Position numbers and translations under genes: made by a program. From positions 806,001 through 870,000 of the forward strand of contig NZ_FNFO01000002.1 of NCBI RefSeq assembly GCF_900100765.1: DNA of 64,000 nucleotides, given 5' to 3'. This document shows, in pieces, positions 7,650 to 16,174 of this stretch; positions within the stretch are counted from its first letter, which is position 1; each line of letters opens with the position of its first letter. Source of the DNA: Catalinimonas alkaloidigena. GTDB taxonomy: Bacteria; Bacteroidota; Bacteroidia; Cytophagales; Flexibacteraceae. Under the pieces are notes generated by a model. It was not told where the DNA came from and did not search any database. It saw only the letters and a program-made list of their open reading frames with translations.

Positions 7650-8879
7650 ATGGCAAGTGTCAAAGTAGTGCGTAAAGCCAACAAAGAAGATAAGTTTGGC
7701 AAGGCTCCCCTATACCTGAGAATTATCAAGGATCGTAAAGCAAAGTTCGTAGCCCTTAGTATTAGGGTGCTGGAAGAGGAATGGGATGAGGAAACCCAAC
7801 AGGTAGTTAAGATCAAAGGGTTAAAGGGCAGGGAGATGCGATTAAAAGTACAACAGTACAATAAAGCCATTGCCAAGAAAAGGTCAGAAGCAGAAGATGT
7901 AGCCCTGGATCTGGAAACTACTTCTAAGTATGTAGCACCTCAGAAGATCAAAGAAACCATCATGGGGAAGTCTTCAGAAAGTTTCCTAAAGTATGCTCAT
8001 AGATACCTTGCCTCATTAGAAAAATCCAAAAAAATGGGGACATTAGGTAAAGGTAAATCAGTGATATCGAAGCTAGAAATATACTTAGGCAGTAGGGATA
8101 TTGTATTCACAGATATAGATTATACTTTTCTGAAAAGCTACGAAACCTATCTGCGGGAAAGTCTTGGCAACTCTGTTAACACTATTCACAACAATTTCAA
8201 CGTAATCAGGAAACTGATTAATGAAGCAATAGCGGAGGGCCATTTGCCTTACGAGAAAAATCCTTTCTTGCGTTTTAAGATGAGGTTGGAAAAGACTACC
8301 AAGAACTACCTATCAGAAGAAGAACTAGATGCTATCGAAGCCTTACCCTTGAAGCCAGCCAGTAAAAGATATCAGCATCGAAGCATATACATCTTCTGCT
8401 GTTGGGCAGGAGGATTACGAATATCTGATGTAATTCAGCTACAATGGTTGAACTATAAAGAGGGAAAGATTACACTTACCATGTACAAAACGAACACTGT
8501 GGTATCAATAATGTTGCCTAAACGTGCCATTGAAATTATCGAGGAGTATGATCAACCAGATAAGAAGCCAACTGACTACATATTTCCCTTTTTACGGAAT
8601 GATCGTGATTATTCAGATCCTAAAGCTTTATTTAAAGCCATCTCATCGATTTCTTCTTATGCTAACAAAGATTTAAAGCGCATAGGGGAGGAGGCAGGTA
8701 TACCTCACGTATTACACTTTCATACCAGTAGACACACATTTGCTACCAGAGCATTACGTAAAGGCATGCGAATAGAGTACGTCTCGAAGCTATTGGGCCA
8801 TACTTCAGTGAAAACCACTCAGATCTATGCGAAAGTTGTGAATGAGGAGTTAGACAAAGCGATGGAGGCTTTTAACTGA
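7650..8879 (+). CDS. Tyrosine recombinase/integrase
   Basis: 409 residues. An N-terminal Arm-type DNA-binding domain typical of Bacteroidota integrases (about 1-95) and a SAM-like core-binding domain (about 105-215) precede the catalytic domain. Catalytic residues visible are R257 (GGLRISD), K280, H358 and R361 (HFHTSRHTFAT), H384 (LLGH) and Y393 (TQIYAKV). The full set argues for an active enzyme. It lies 170 bp inside attL and reads into the element, so it is the likely agent of integration and excision. Whether it also acts on the dispersed 41-bp palindromes is open. Confidence 0.95.
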   Translation: MASVKVVRKANKEDKFGKAPLYLRIIKDRKAKFVALSIRVLEEEWDEETQQVVKIKGLKGREMRLKVQQYNKAIAKKRSEAEDVALDLETTSKYVAPQKIKETIMGKSSESFLKYAHRYLASLEKSKKMGTLGKGKSVISKLEIYLGSRDIVFTDIDYTFLKSYETYLRESLGNSVNTIHNNFNVIRKLINEAIAEGHLPYEKNPFLRFKMRLEKTTKNYLSEEELDAIEALPLKPASKRYQHRSIYIFCCWAGGLRISDVIQLQWLNYKEGKITLTMYKTNTVVSIMLPKRAIEIIEEYDQPDKKPTDYIFPFLRNDRDYSDPKALFKAISSISSYANKDLKRIGEEAGIPHVLHFHTSRHTFATRALRKGMRIEYVSKLLGHTSVKTTQIYAKVVNEELDKAMEAFN

Positions 8880-8892
8880 AATATTTAAATAT

Positions 8893-9771
8893 ATGTTTAC
8901 TTTGGGTGAACTAACCAAAGCAATAGATAGAAGCATTGAATTGTTCTATTCTAGGTATGATGCGGTCAAACATAACAATGATGAATTTAGAGAAGTTGCT
9001 GATGAGAACGGAAAAGTTATAGCGTATTCTTTCGATCACCATGACGCTGAGCATGGTTTATATAGAAGAGAATTTCTACTTGAAAAAGACATTAGCAAAG
9101 CATCTCACGATTTAATCTTAGAAGCAATCTCCTTAATTGACAAGGATTTAAAGCAGCTTAACATAGAAAATCGAATACCTTATCTTAACCATGAGAAAGG
9201 AATTCTTCTGGGTTATCTGACTGACGATGGCAACCAAGACCTCTACAAAAAATATCCGTCAATTAAAACATATATTCAGGAATTATTACAGTGTATTGAA
9301 GATAAAATACAAGTAAATTATACTGTTAGCGTTTTCCCTGTTAAGAAGGTAAGACGGAAGAAAGGAGCCAAGCTTAGTCTCGATTCAGACTATATAGGCG
9401 ATAAATACTTTAATTATAGCGATAAGATTATAGATCTGCATAAGCAATTAACAAATCGAGGGTTACTTGCTAATAATACAAGAGAGGATTTTGTTCGCCT
9501 ATTTACAAATAGACCTTTAGAAAATACTATGCATTGGAAGGGGAGTCCATCTGAGCTAGCAGTTCTATTTTCTACCCTGCACAATAAGTTTAATGTAATG
9601 CACGGTTATACTAACTGGAAAGCAATCGAAAATGCGTTTATATATGATAGGATAAATTCTGAATTAAGAACACTTGCAGGAAGTGCTTCAGACGCACTAA
9701 AGAATTCGTTCCTTGCCCTTCTAAGCGAAATATTTTCAGGGATGGAAAAAAAGAAAAGCAAGCATAGTTGA
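8893..9771 (+). CDS. RteC-like protein of the element core
   Basis: 292 residues, starting 13 bp after the integrase stop, so probably cotranscribed. The C-terminal part (about 180-265) reads NRGLLANNTREDFVRLF, then MHWKGSPSELAVLF and MHGYTNWKAIENAF. This resembles the RteC/CTn-regulator type found beside Bacteroidota integrases, where such proteins influence element excision. The N-terminal part is helical and charged, with no motif I can name. Placement between integrase and ATPase supports a role in element maintenance or excision control. The family assignment is from memory of the pattern only. A terminator follows. Confidence 0.5.
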   Translation: MFTLGELTKAIDRSIELFYSRYDAVKHNNDEFREVADENGKVIAYSFDHHDAEHGLYRREFLLEKDISKASHDLILEAISLIDKDLKQLNIENRIPYLNHEKGILLGYLTDDGNQDLYKKYPSIKTYIQELLQCIEDKIQVNYTVSVFPVKKVRRKKGAKLSLDSDYIGDKYFNYSDKIIDLHKQLTNRGLLANNTREDFVRLFTNRPLENTMHWKGSPSELAVLFSTLHNKFNVMHGYTNWKAIENAFIYDRINSELRTLAGSASDALKNSFLALLSEIFSGMEKKKSKHS

Positions 9772-9830
9772 CCCATACTATGCAAATAGCGATTGTATAA
9801 CGATAAAATTTTATTTTCTTTTTGTTAATG

Positions 9831-9864
9831 AAAGCGTGCTCACTGTAATGTGGGCACGCTTTTT
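9831..9864 (+). terminator. Terminator after the integrase operon
   Basis: AAAGCGTGCTCAC at 9831-9843 pairs (one G-U) with GTGGGCACGCTTT at 9850-9862, followed by Ts. Confidence 0.8.
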
Positions 9865-10005
9865 ACTTTTTACACTATACGAGTTCTATGCATTGACTTT
9901 GCAAAGTGCAATTGGTTGGTAGGCAGCACTCTATCTTTGTTACATAATTCATATAACGGTAAAGAGATGTAATTACGTGACAAAAATATTTGTGACCAGT
10001 TACAA

Positions 10006-10131
10006 GGTAACGCTTACAAATACATCACAGACTTCAGAACCGAGGCATAAAGCCTTCAGATGCTGCAAGCTTACGTTATTAGTAAGCTTTCGTTACCGGC
10101 GTTGGAGGTGTGAAAGGAACTAGCCTCCAAC
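10006..10131 (+). other. Structured non-coding segment (candidate ncRNA or replication origin)
   Basis: Several nested perfect stems in 126 bp: GGTAACG (10006-10012) with CGTTACC (10091-10097) encloses AAGCTTAC (10067-10074) with GTAAGCTT (10082-10089) and a small AGGC/GCCT hairpin near 10043. It is followed by GTTGGAGG (10101-10108) with CCTCCAAC (10124-10131). No ORF crosses it. It lies about 85 bp before a RepA-like ATPase gene, where an origin with iterated hairpins or a regulatory RNA would be expected. Confidence 0.5.
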
Positions 10132-10214
10132 AAATTGGTGTATAGCTTTTCTTCAAATGGAGCCTAGAGCTATTGTTGAATAAATGCAATTTATTGAATC
10201 TTAAACAATTTGTG

Positions 10215-11345
10215 ATGTTAGAACATGAAGAGCCTGATGAAAGAAATCAGGACAATACGCCTAAAGAATCACGAGGTGATCCACCTCTTGCTTTACCTTT
10301 AGATGAGATGCTAGAATCTTACAAAGATTTGGAAGACATCTTGTTTGAATGGTCAGGCATCAATAAAGGTGGGTATGGGTACGTGATAGGCAGCAGCAAA
10401 AGTGGTAAAACTATTTTCTGTGAATGCTTGGGTATGGCAATTGCTAGTGGTCAAACTCAGTTCTTAAAAAAGCCATTAGCGAAAAAGGAAGAATCACCGG
10501 AAAAGGTGTTATTCGTCTCCTGTGAGGAGTTTCCAAGTGCCAGAATCAAACGTAACGAAAAGCAAGCTGCCTATTTTGATAAATTGGCTGGATCAGCAGA
10601 ATGGCGGAAAAACTATCATGTAGTAACAGAAGCCTTTCCGCGATTCATTCACTCCTCTGCAAACTGGAAGACGTTGGTGAAGCTGTTGCTTGAACAAAAG
10701 CCAGATATAGTTTTCATCGACTCACTTACACGATTGACAAATGGACAGATCGAGGATAGTAAGACAGCCAATGCTTTGATGATGAAACTACGAGAGTTAA
10801 GCTATTTAGCGAAATGTACTCTTGTTGTGATTCACCATACTCCAAAACAAATGGGTAAGCCTCTCACGATTGACAGTGTTGCAGGTAGCAGGGTACTTAT
10901 TCAGGAAGCTGATTTTTGCCTTGGTATCAACAGAACATCATCCGGTACAAGATATGTTAAGGAGATTGTTTTTCGATACAAGCAAGAAGAAGTAGATAAA
11001 GTTACTCTCTTTGCCATCAACGATACGCTAATTATTGAGGCGCAAGGAGAAAAAGCTGAATGGGAAGTGCTTGGTGAAAATGATGGAAGGTCAGACCCTA
11101 GTAACTTGATGGCAGTTTATAAGTCTATTTGTGAGAAACCTGAAGGTAAAACAACCAAAGAACTCATGGATGAATTTGTAAAAACTGGCATCATCGGGAG
11201 ATCTACATTGTATCCATACCTGAAACAGTTGACTGAGGAAATGAAGATTATCAAAGAAGATAAAACCTATAAAAAGTTAGATCTTTTTGGTGATCAGAAT
11301 AACGTAGAAGAGGGAGATTCTTTAGATGAGCCAACAGAAGAATAA
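10215..11345 (+). CDS. RepA-like AAA_25 family ATPase
   Basis: 376 residues from the ATG at 10215; an upstream TTG at 10173 is in frame but unlikely. The RecA-fold ATPase has Walker A GSSKSGKT (59-66) and Walker B IVFIDS (165-170), with a sensor-like VIHHTPKQ after it. This matches the hexameric RepA/AAA_25 helicase-loader type found in plasmids and integrative elements. The C-terminal 90 residues (SNLMAVYKSICEKPEGKTTKELMDEF..) look like a winged helix. It probably opens or replicates the excised element at the structured segment upstream. The stop codon abuts the first cassette-border repeat. Confidence 0.72.
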   Translation: MLEHEEPDERNQDNTPKESRGDPPLALPLDEMLESYKDLEDILFEWSGINKGGYGYVIGSSKSGKTIFCECLGMAIASGQTQFLKKPLAKKEESPEKVLFVSCEEFPSARIKRNEKQAAYFDKLAGSAEWRKNYHVVTEAFPRFIHSSANWKTLVKLLLEQKPDIVFIDSLTRLTNGQIEDSKTANALMMKLRELSYLAKCTLVVIHHTPKQMGKPLTIDSVAGSRVLIQEADFCLGINRTSSGTRYVKEIVFRYKQEEVDKVTLFAINDTLIIEAQGEKAEWEVLGENDGRSDPSNLMAVYKSICEKPEGKTTKELMDEFVKTGIIGRSTLYPYLKQLTEEMKIIKEDKTYKKLDLFGDQNNVEEGDSLDEPTEE

Positions 11346-11385
11346 TCTATCCAATCCAAAGCACTATATGTTGGATTTGACAGAC
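11346..11385 (+). repeat. Cassette-border palindrome copy 1 (divergent)
   Basis: TCTATCCAATCCAA at the left and TTGGATTTGACAGA at the right form an imperfect inverted repeat of the same length as the clear copies (40 nt), but with several base changes. It touches the stop codon of the ATPase gene and is followed 3 bp later by another copy. Confidence 0.5.
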
Positions 11386-11388
11386 AAA

Positions 11389-11430
11389 ATCTAAGCAGTC
11401 TAATTTATAGTACCGTTGGACTAGACAGAC
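11389..11430 (-). repeat. Cassette-border palindrome copy 2 (inverted)
   Basis: Read on the minus strand it begins GTCTGTCTAGTCCAA and matches the copies at 17961 and 21018 over almost the whole 41 bp. It is the only clear copy in this orientation and marks the boundary between the element core and the cassette half. Confidence 0.75.
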
Positions 11431-11434
11431 AATT

Positions 11435-11467
11435 AAATGGGCTTAACACGTTGTGTTAGGCTCATTT
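11435..11467. terminator. Bidirectional terminator
   Basis: AAATGGGCTTAACAC at 11435-11449 pairs with GTGTTAGGCTCATTT at 11453-11467, allowing two G-U pairs. It separates the convergent ATPase and DUF262 genes. Confidence 0.7.
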
Positions 11468-11481
11468 GCTTATCCTGTCAT

Positions 11482-13503
11482 TTACTTTCTGAATTCGTTG
11501 ATCCGCTTTTCCATCCCGCTTTCATCAACGAACTTCCAAAATGTCCACCCATTTTCAGTGGTATGTTCAGGAGCACCTAAATCTATTTTTACAGCATTAG
11601 CAGCTGCACTTGGGCTCTCGTAAAGATCACCTTTATAAAAGATCTTTGCAGTTGATGGATTGAAAACAGCGCTAGCCTTGTTTGACTTATAAGAGCAGTA
11701 TACATTGATATTAGCTGTTTCTTCAAATCTAACCTCCTCATAAAATTCTTCTTTAATCGAATCCTTTGGAACAATCACATGCTTGTTCACAATGTCAAAT
11801 ATTGCACTAGCTCTTAGTTCTACAAAGAAATTGAATTCCTTATCATACTCACCAGTCAGCAATTCACTAGTAATTAAGTGACTTTCTAATGATCGCCCTA
11901 TATTGGGGTTAACTAGTTGGATCGTTGATAGATATTCTGATGGAGGTTGATCACTTATTCTGATATTCTGGATTTTTGGAACAAGTGTTCTGTTAGCTAC
12001 ACAATCTATTAAATCTCTATCTATTTCATTGGTAAGAGACTTGTTAAGATAACTCTTTGGAAAAATGTGGTGATCCTCGAGAGTTGAATTAAGTGAAAGT
12101 TTTGCATCATTATTCCAGTTCAGCAACCCTTTTTTCTCATAGCTTATGATATTCAGTAAACCCTTATAAACTGCATTTGCTTTTTTATCAAATGAATATA
12201 TATCTTCTACTGATAAGGTTTGAATTTTTGTTAACTTATTAAAGAAGCTTAGGTAAGTTATTTTTTTATCATTGGCAATAATAGTCAACGCGTTAGAATC
12301 TTCTATGATACGTTCGTTAGATGAACCTGAGTATCTCAATGAAAAAATTGAATTCCAATACCAAAAATCAATAAATCGCTTTTGCTTTGAACTCATAAAA
12401 TGATAATCTCCTCCTATTTCATTAACAAAGTTTATTAAGGGAATCATCATATTGTCATAGGGAATCCAATCCTGAGATATGATATAGTGGTTATCATATA
12501 AATAATCTAATGTCCTCTTGTAACTCAAGCATATTTTATCCCACCACTCCTTAAAATCCTCTGCATTAAGAGAGGTGAGAATATAATTTCTGTTTATCTC
12601 TTTAGGAGAACTTTTTCTATAAGCAATGGCACGAACAATTATTTCCGGAATTAGATTGTAGTTTTGATGCTTTTGCTCAAACTCTTTTATCTTTTCTTTT
12701 AGGTTGAAATTGCCAGTATAGAGCTTTGCAGCTAGTATATCAATGAAATTTAGCTGAACCCCTCGCGTGTTACTTCTTTCAAAAAACACTACAAACTTCT
12801 CAAGATTCATATCCAGTAAATAGAAAGAAAGAAGCTTCTCAGACTTAAATAAGTCGGCAATCTTTTTTTTTAAATTCCTAAATTTTTTGAATTCTCCTTT
12901 AAAGTCAAACCCCGCTGTACTACTATAATTTTTGTAATAAGTAGAAGTGAAGAAAAATTTCTCCTTTACATCGTCTTCATCATAATCATTTTGCTCAATC
13001 TCCCAAACATCAGATAAGCGAATTGAAAGTCTTTCTGAACTTTGTTCCCCTGTAATCTCTTCAAGCAGTTCTTCTAGTTTCGCACTTTCAAAAGATGGGC
13101 TTTCTATCTCATCTTCACTTTTTGCTATGAACCAAATTTCATCTGTTCCCTTTAATGCTCTATATATTGAAGTTGATCTTTGTTGACCATCTAGTATCAA
13201 TCTGAAATTTCCCCCTGTCTTATTGATTTTTTCTATTTCAGACTTCGTTACAGTCTTAATTTCTAATGAAGGCCTCTTCCTGCCTTTCGTTATCTTTCTT
13301 CGGTTATCTATCTCCCTTACTGCAATATCAAATGAAGGTATTCCATAAATAATTGCTCCTATAAATATATCTTTGATCAAGGAGTCGAATAAATCGTATG
13401 TTTTTGATACTTCCCATACAAAATCTCTTTGAAATTCTGGTAAAAATATCTTCTTAGCATCTATATCTTCAATAAGGTTCTTAATTGATTGTGTTTGCTC
13501 CAT
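11482..13503 (-). CDS. GmrSD-type DUF262/HNH nuclease with RAMA-like C-terminus
   Basis: 673 residues from the internal ATG at 13503, preferred because MEQTQSIKNLIEDI starts the domain as in homologues; an ATG at 13554 adds 17 residues. The N-terminal DUF262 (GmrS-like, ParB/Srx fold) has FQRDFVW (24-30) and DGQQRS (105-110), the latter associated with NTP hydrolysis. The C-terminal half has an HNH/DUF1524-like motif (DHHIFPKSYL near 478, then NRTLVP). The last ~60 residues (LYESPSAAANAV, NGWTFWKF) resemble a RAMA/DUF4357 domain proposed to sense modified DNA. The family includes type IV restriction enzymes against glucosylated phage DNA. It sits alone between two border repeats. Confidence 0.85.
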   Translation of the reverse strand: MEQTQSIKNLIEDIDAKKIFLPEFQRDFVWEVSKTYDLFDSLIKDIFIGAIIYGIPSFDIAVREIDNRRKITKGRKRPSLEIKTVTKSEIEKINKTGGNFRLILDGQQRSTSIYRALKGTDEIWFIAKSEDEIESPSFESAKLEELLEEITGEQSSERLSIRLSDVWEIEQNDYDEDDVKEKFFFTSTYYKNYSSTAGFDFKGEFKKFRNLKKKIADLFKSEKLLSFYLLDMNLEKFVVFFERSNTRGVQLNFIDILAAKLYTGNFNLKEKIKEFEQKHQNYNLIPEIIVRAIAYRKSSPKEINRNYILTSLNAEDFKEWWDKICLSYKRTLDYLYDNHYIISQDWIPYDNMMIPLINFVNEIGGDYHFMSSKQKRFIDFWYWNSIFSLRYSGSSNERIIEDSNALTIIANDKKITYLSFFNKLTKIQTLSVEDIYSFDKKANAVYKGLLNIISYEKKGLLNWNNDAKLSLNSTLEDHHIFPKSYLNKSLTNEIDRDLIDCVANRTLVPKIQNIRISDQPPSEYLSTIQLVNPNIGRSLESHLITSELLTGEYDKEFNFFVELRASAIFDIVNKHVIVPKDSIKEEFYEEVRFEETANINVYCSYKSNKASAVFNPSTAKIFYKGDLYESPSAAANAVKIDLGAPEHTTENGWTFWKFVDESGMEKRINEFRK

Positions 13504-13562
13504 TAGATATTTGGTGGTTACGATCAGAAAAGTAGGTATTATTAATATTTTCACAAAACGAT

Positions 13563-13605
13563 GTATCTATCTAGTACAAATTATAATAGCCTAGACTAAA
13601 TAGAC
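13563..13605 (+). repeat. Cassette-border palindrome copy 3
   Basis: TCTATCTAGTACAA at the left and TAGACTAAATAGAC at the right, with ATAATAGCC in the centre as in the copy at 16122. It lies about 60 bp upstream of the preferred start of the DUF262 gene. Confidence 0.8.
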
Positions 13606-13852
13606 TTTATTTTTTACTTAGGATTTCGTGGGCTTTTGTATTAATAGCAAAGCCATTCTAAGCAGCGATTAAAGGTAAAGGGTGGTACACTTCGCAAGCA
13701 ATTCAGAGGCATACAACTCTATTTTTACCTATATTTTCATCGCTTGTTCTCACGATTATAGTTTTACGAATACTCAGCAAGTTCCAGTTATCTACAGCCA
13801 TACAAAGCAATGCTCATGGAATAGTACTGAAATAGTTGCCAGCCTGGGTTAG

Positions 13853-13893
13853 GCCATTTTCAGGCATTGTGAAGCACGTTTGAATAGATAGAC
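13853..13893 (-). repeat. Decayed cassette-border palindrome
   Basis: Read on the minus strand from 13893 it starts GTCTATCTATTCAAAC, agreeing with the consensus left arm at 14 of 17 positions when a one-base gap is allowed. The other arm is barely recognisable. Confidence 0.4.
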
Positions 13894-14453
13894 CCTATTT
13901 CATCATGTACTGATGTCAAGGCTTACCAGTTGGCATACAATAACCAATTTCCAAAATGGCAGGAAATTTCCTTTACTAGATGTGAAAATAAAGCTATATA
14001 AGCTCATGATACTGAAGGCAATTTCCCCTGAAATAGATCAAAATGCAATCTATATTGCTGTTACTACTTTAGGAGATTTCTCTAAGCCTTATGTTCGAGC
14101 TTGTATAGCTTAATCTTTTCATATCTACTAACATAAGCATACATAAAACACCAATATGTATAGCAATGCTATTGTCTTTGATAGTGGTATGTCAGCTTGG
14201 TTGCTCTGAGATGTTCTAACGTTTTTTGTTAGAAGATGCAACAAATCGTAAGCTATTCATCAGTATCAGGAGCATAGGTTTTACTCGTGTTGCAACTCGC
14301 CTCCATGTCAAGTCAGCTAAGCAATTAATGCCCCTACGAGTTTGTACTCCCTGCAACCAATTAGTGGTCTTTGCATATAGCCACAAATCTATTCATAATC
14401 ACTTACCGTCTATTAAGTATTTTAACTTACTGATTATCAGAATATTAACCAAT

Positions 14454-14500
14454 GTCCATCTCAATTCAAATAAAAGAAAAACGGGTTGGACGAATTAGAC
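14454..14500 (+). repeat. Decayed cassette-border palindrome
   Basis: GTCCATCTCAATTCAA at the left and TTGGACGAATTAGAC at the right, spaced as an imperfect inverted repeat. It is weaker than the clear copies but correctly placed downstream of the next cassette gene. Confidence 0.35.
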
Positions 14501-14706
14501 TTCATAGCGTAGAAGAAACCTTTTGCGCGTAATGCTTATCTAAGCTTAATAGAAGATTGTTTTGCCATTCTACGAAACGCTGAACATATTTCCAAACACG
14601 CTCTTAACTAAGCTATATACTTTCACTGACTCAAGCCTACAACTGAAATCTATCTCAAATGATAGATTGAGTTGATCACAATGATATAAGAAGTTCTGTG
14701 GTAATT

Positions 14707-15747
14707 TTATTTTTTCTTTGGTCTAGGAAGACCTTTTACGATTCTATCTTTTATTGTATTCAAGCTGAATGTTCCTGATACAAAAAAGTAATTAGGATCT
14801 TTACTACCTGCACTGACTATGTTGTAACCAATATTAAACGCTTGTGCAAATGCAAATCGCGCCTCACTATTAAAGCTACCATTGCTATTTCTATCAAATC
14901 TGTCAAACTTTTTACTAAGAAAACTTAAAACAATACCAAAATTGTTTTTAGGAATATATACGTCAGAAATATTTACATAATAGTAAGGAGTTAAGGCGAA
15001 GGGTAATTTGGACCCTAAGCTAGATGAAATCCAGAACTGTGGCAAAGAAATCGAAAGTCTATAATTTCTAGTAGGGTCAATTGGAGAAAAATAGCCATCA
15101 TTAGTACCGTTAGAGGCTACATTATCATCTATATAAAAGGTGTTACTTCTGTTTTGATAAGAAGTTAAGTTGTCAGTAGCTATGGAATGTTGATAGCTTG
15201 CTGAGAGGGAAATTACAAATTTTGTGCTACGAAAAATAGATAAATTTCCTCTTATACCAGGGCTAAACCTATTTGTTTTACTATTGGAAAAAGAATCATT
15301 GATTGTATCGTAATAATTGAAATTCTGGTACTCACCAAATGCTGAAACTGAATATGTGAAATAAAATCCGGCCTTTGCAGATGGATTAATTAGAGAGTCA
15401 AACCCCCATGAATATCCCAGTTCAACTACTGGGGAGTAATTTGTTTTTTTGTCAAAAATTAAGGTTGACTTAGAATTATTTACCGCATTGGCTTTAAAAA
15501 ATAGTATCTGAGACTTAGCCATAGTATTTATTGTATCTCCTGAATTTGCATCAAGAACATAATACATCTTCCTATAGAACTGATGTATAGGCGCAGTAAA
15601 TCCAACATTTTTTGATGACAATTCAGGTTGAATTGTAGTGGTCGGCACACCAAAGATGAAATTACCTTTTGAATCAGTTATAACATCCTGAGCCATAAGG
15701 TTTGAAAAAAGAAAGAATATTAAAAAGTAAGAAAATAAATATTTCAT
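14707..15747 (-). CDS. Secreted outer-membrane beta-barrel-like protein
   Basis: 346 residues. A clear signal peptide (MKYLFSYFLIFFLFSNLMAQ) is followed by alternating hydrophobic/polar strands with many aromatic residues (VVELGYSWGF, AGFYFTYSVSAFGEY, VISLSASYQHS, LTPYYYVNISDVYI, NYFFVSGTFSLN). These suggest a barrel of the outer membrane. I cannot name a family. It is the only gene between decayed border repeats at 14454 and 15859, so it seems to be a cassette of its own. A surface barrel carried with nucleases could affect phage adsorption, but that is inference. Confidence 0.65.
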   Translation of the reverse strand: MKYLFSYFLIFFLFSNLMAQDVITDSKGNFIFGVPTTTIQPELSSKNVGFTAPIHQFYRKMYYVLDANSGDTINTMAKSQILFFKANAVNNSKSTLIFDKKTNYSPVVELGYSWGFDSLINPSAKAGFYFTYSVSAFGEYQNFNYYDTINDSFSNSKTNRFSPGIRGNLSIFRSTKFVISLSASYQHSIATDNLTSYQNRSNTFYIDDNVASNGTNDGYFSPIDPTRNYRLSISLPQFWISSSLGSKLPFALTPYYYVNISDVYIPKNNFGIVLSFLSKKFDRFDRNSNGSFNSEARFAFAQAFNIGYNIVSAGSKDPNYFFVSGTFSLNTIKDRIVKGLPRPKKK

Positions 15748-15858
15748 AAGATGTGTAGATATTTTTTGTAATTAAAACAGGCCCTAAGAAGATAAATTAT
15801 TATACAGCTGTCAATACTTACTTTTCAGTATTTTTTTATTCAATCTTTTTCTTATGAA

Positions 15859-15896
15859 GTCTATCTAGTGCTTACTCAATACCCTAGAAAATCTAC
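15859..15896 (+). repeat. Cassette-border palindrome, half-decayed
   Basis: The left arm GTCTATCTAGT is perfect; the right arm (CCCTAGAAAATCTAC) is degraded. It lies 112 bp upstream of the barrel gene start. Between it and the copy at 16122 there is no gene, only a hairpin terminator. Confidence 0.6.
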
Positions 15897-16083
15897 CTTC
15901 CCACATCTTGCATACATACTATACATAATACAATAGCTTAAACTGCATTTCTATTTGCAGAACCTGACAGGTGCTTACTACCACATACTCCCCCCTTTGT
16001 AAGTGTGAAGCCCTCCACCCACCTTCTTTATGTGGCTGAATATTTACATGAGTAGATACAAACGTGAAGGTCTATAAACAGAA

Positions 16084-16104
16084 AAACCCCTATCAAAGGG
16101 GTTT
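16084..16104 (-). terminator. Terminator for the nuclease pair
   Basis: AAACCCC (16084-16090) pairs with GGGGTTT (16098-16104). On the minus strand the stem runs into a T5 tract, as needed to stop transcription of the upstream minus-strand genes. Confidence 0.65.
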
Positions 16105-16121
16105 ATGAGTAAAACTATATG

Positions 16122-16161
16122 GCTATCTAGTCCATGCTGTAGTAGCCTGGACTGAATAGAC
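16122..16161 (+). repeat. Cassette-border palindrome copy 4
   Basis: GCTATCTAGTCCA at the left, TGGACTGAATAGAC at the right, and GTAGTAGCC in the centre. It lies 13 bp beyond the stop codon of the 231-residue nuclease gene. Confidence 0.85.
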
Positions 16162-16174
16162 TTTTCATAGGTCA

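Larger units (their letters stand above)
13606..14706. other. Gene-poor stretch, probable decayed cassette(s)
   Basis: About 1.1 kb of AT-rich DNA without a credible gene. Two short plus-strand frames (13913-14113 and 14226-14498) lack family signals and have poor starts. Two decayed copies of the border palindrome are recognisable at 13853-13893 and 14454-14500, so the stretch may be one or two degenerated cassettes. Confidence 0.5.

Noticed and set aside
13913-14498. Two short plus-strand frames (66 and 90 codons) in the gene-poor part of the element
   Set aside because: No motif, TM helix or convincing start; they lie in a stretch with decayed border repeats.
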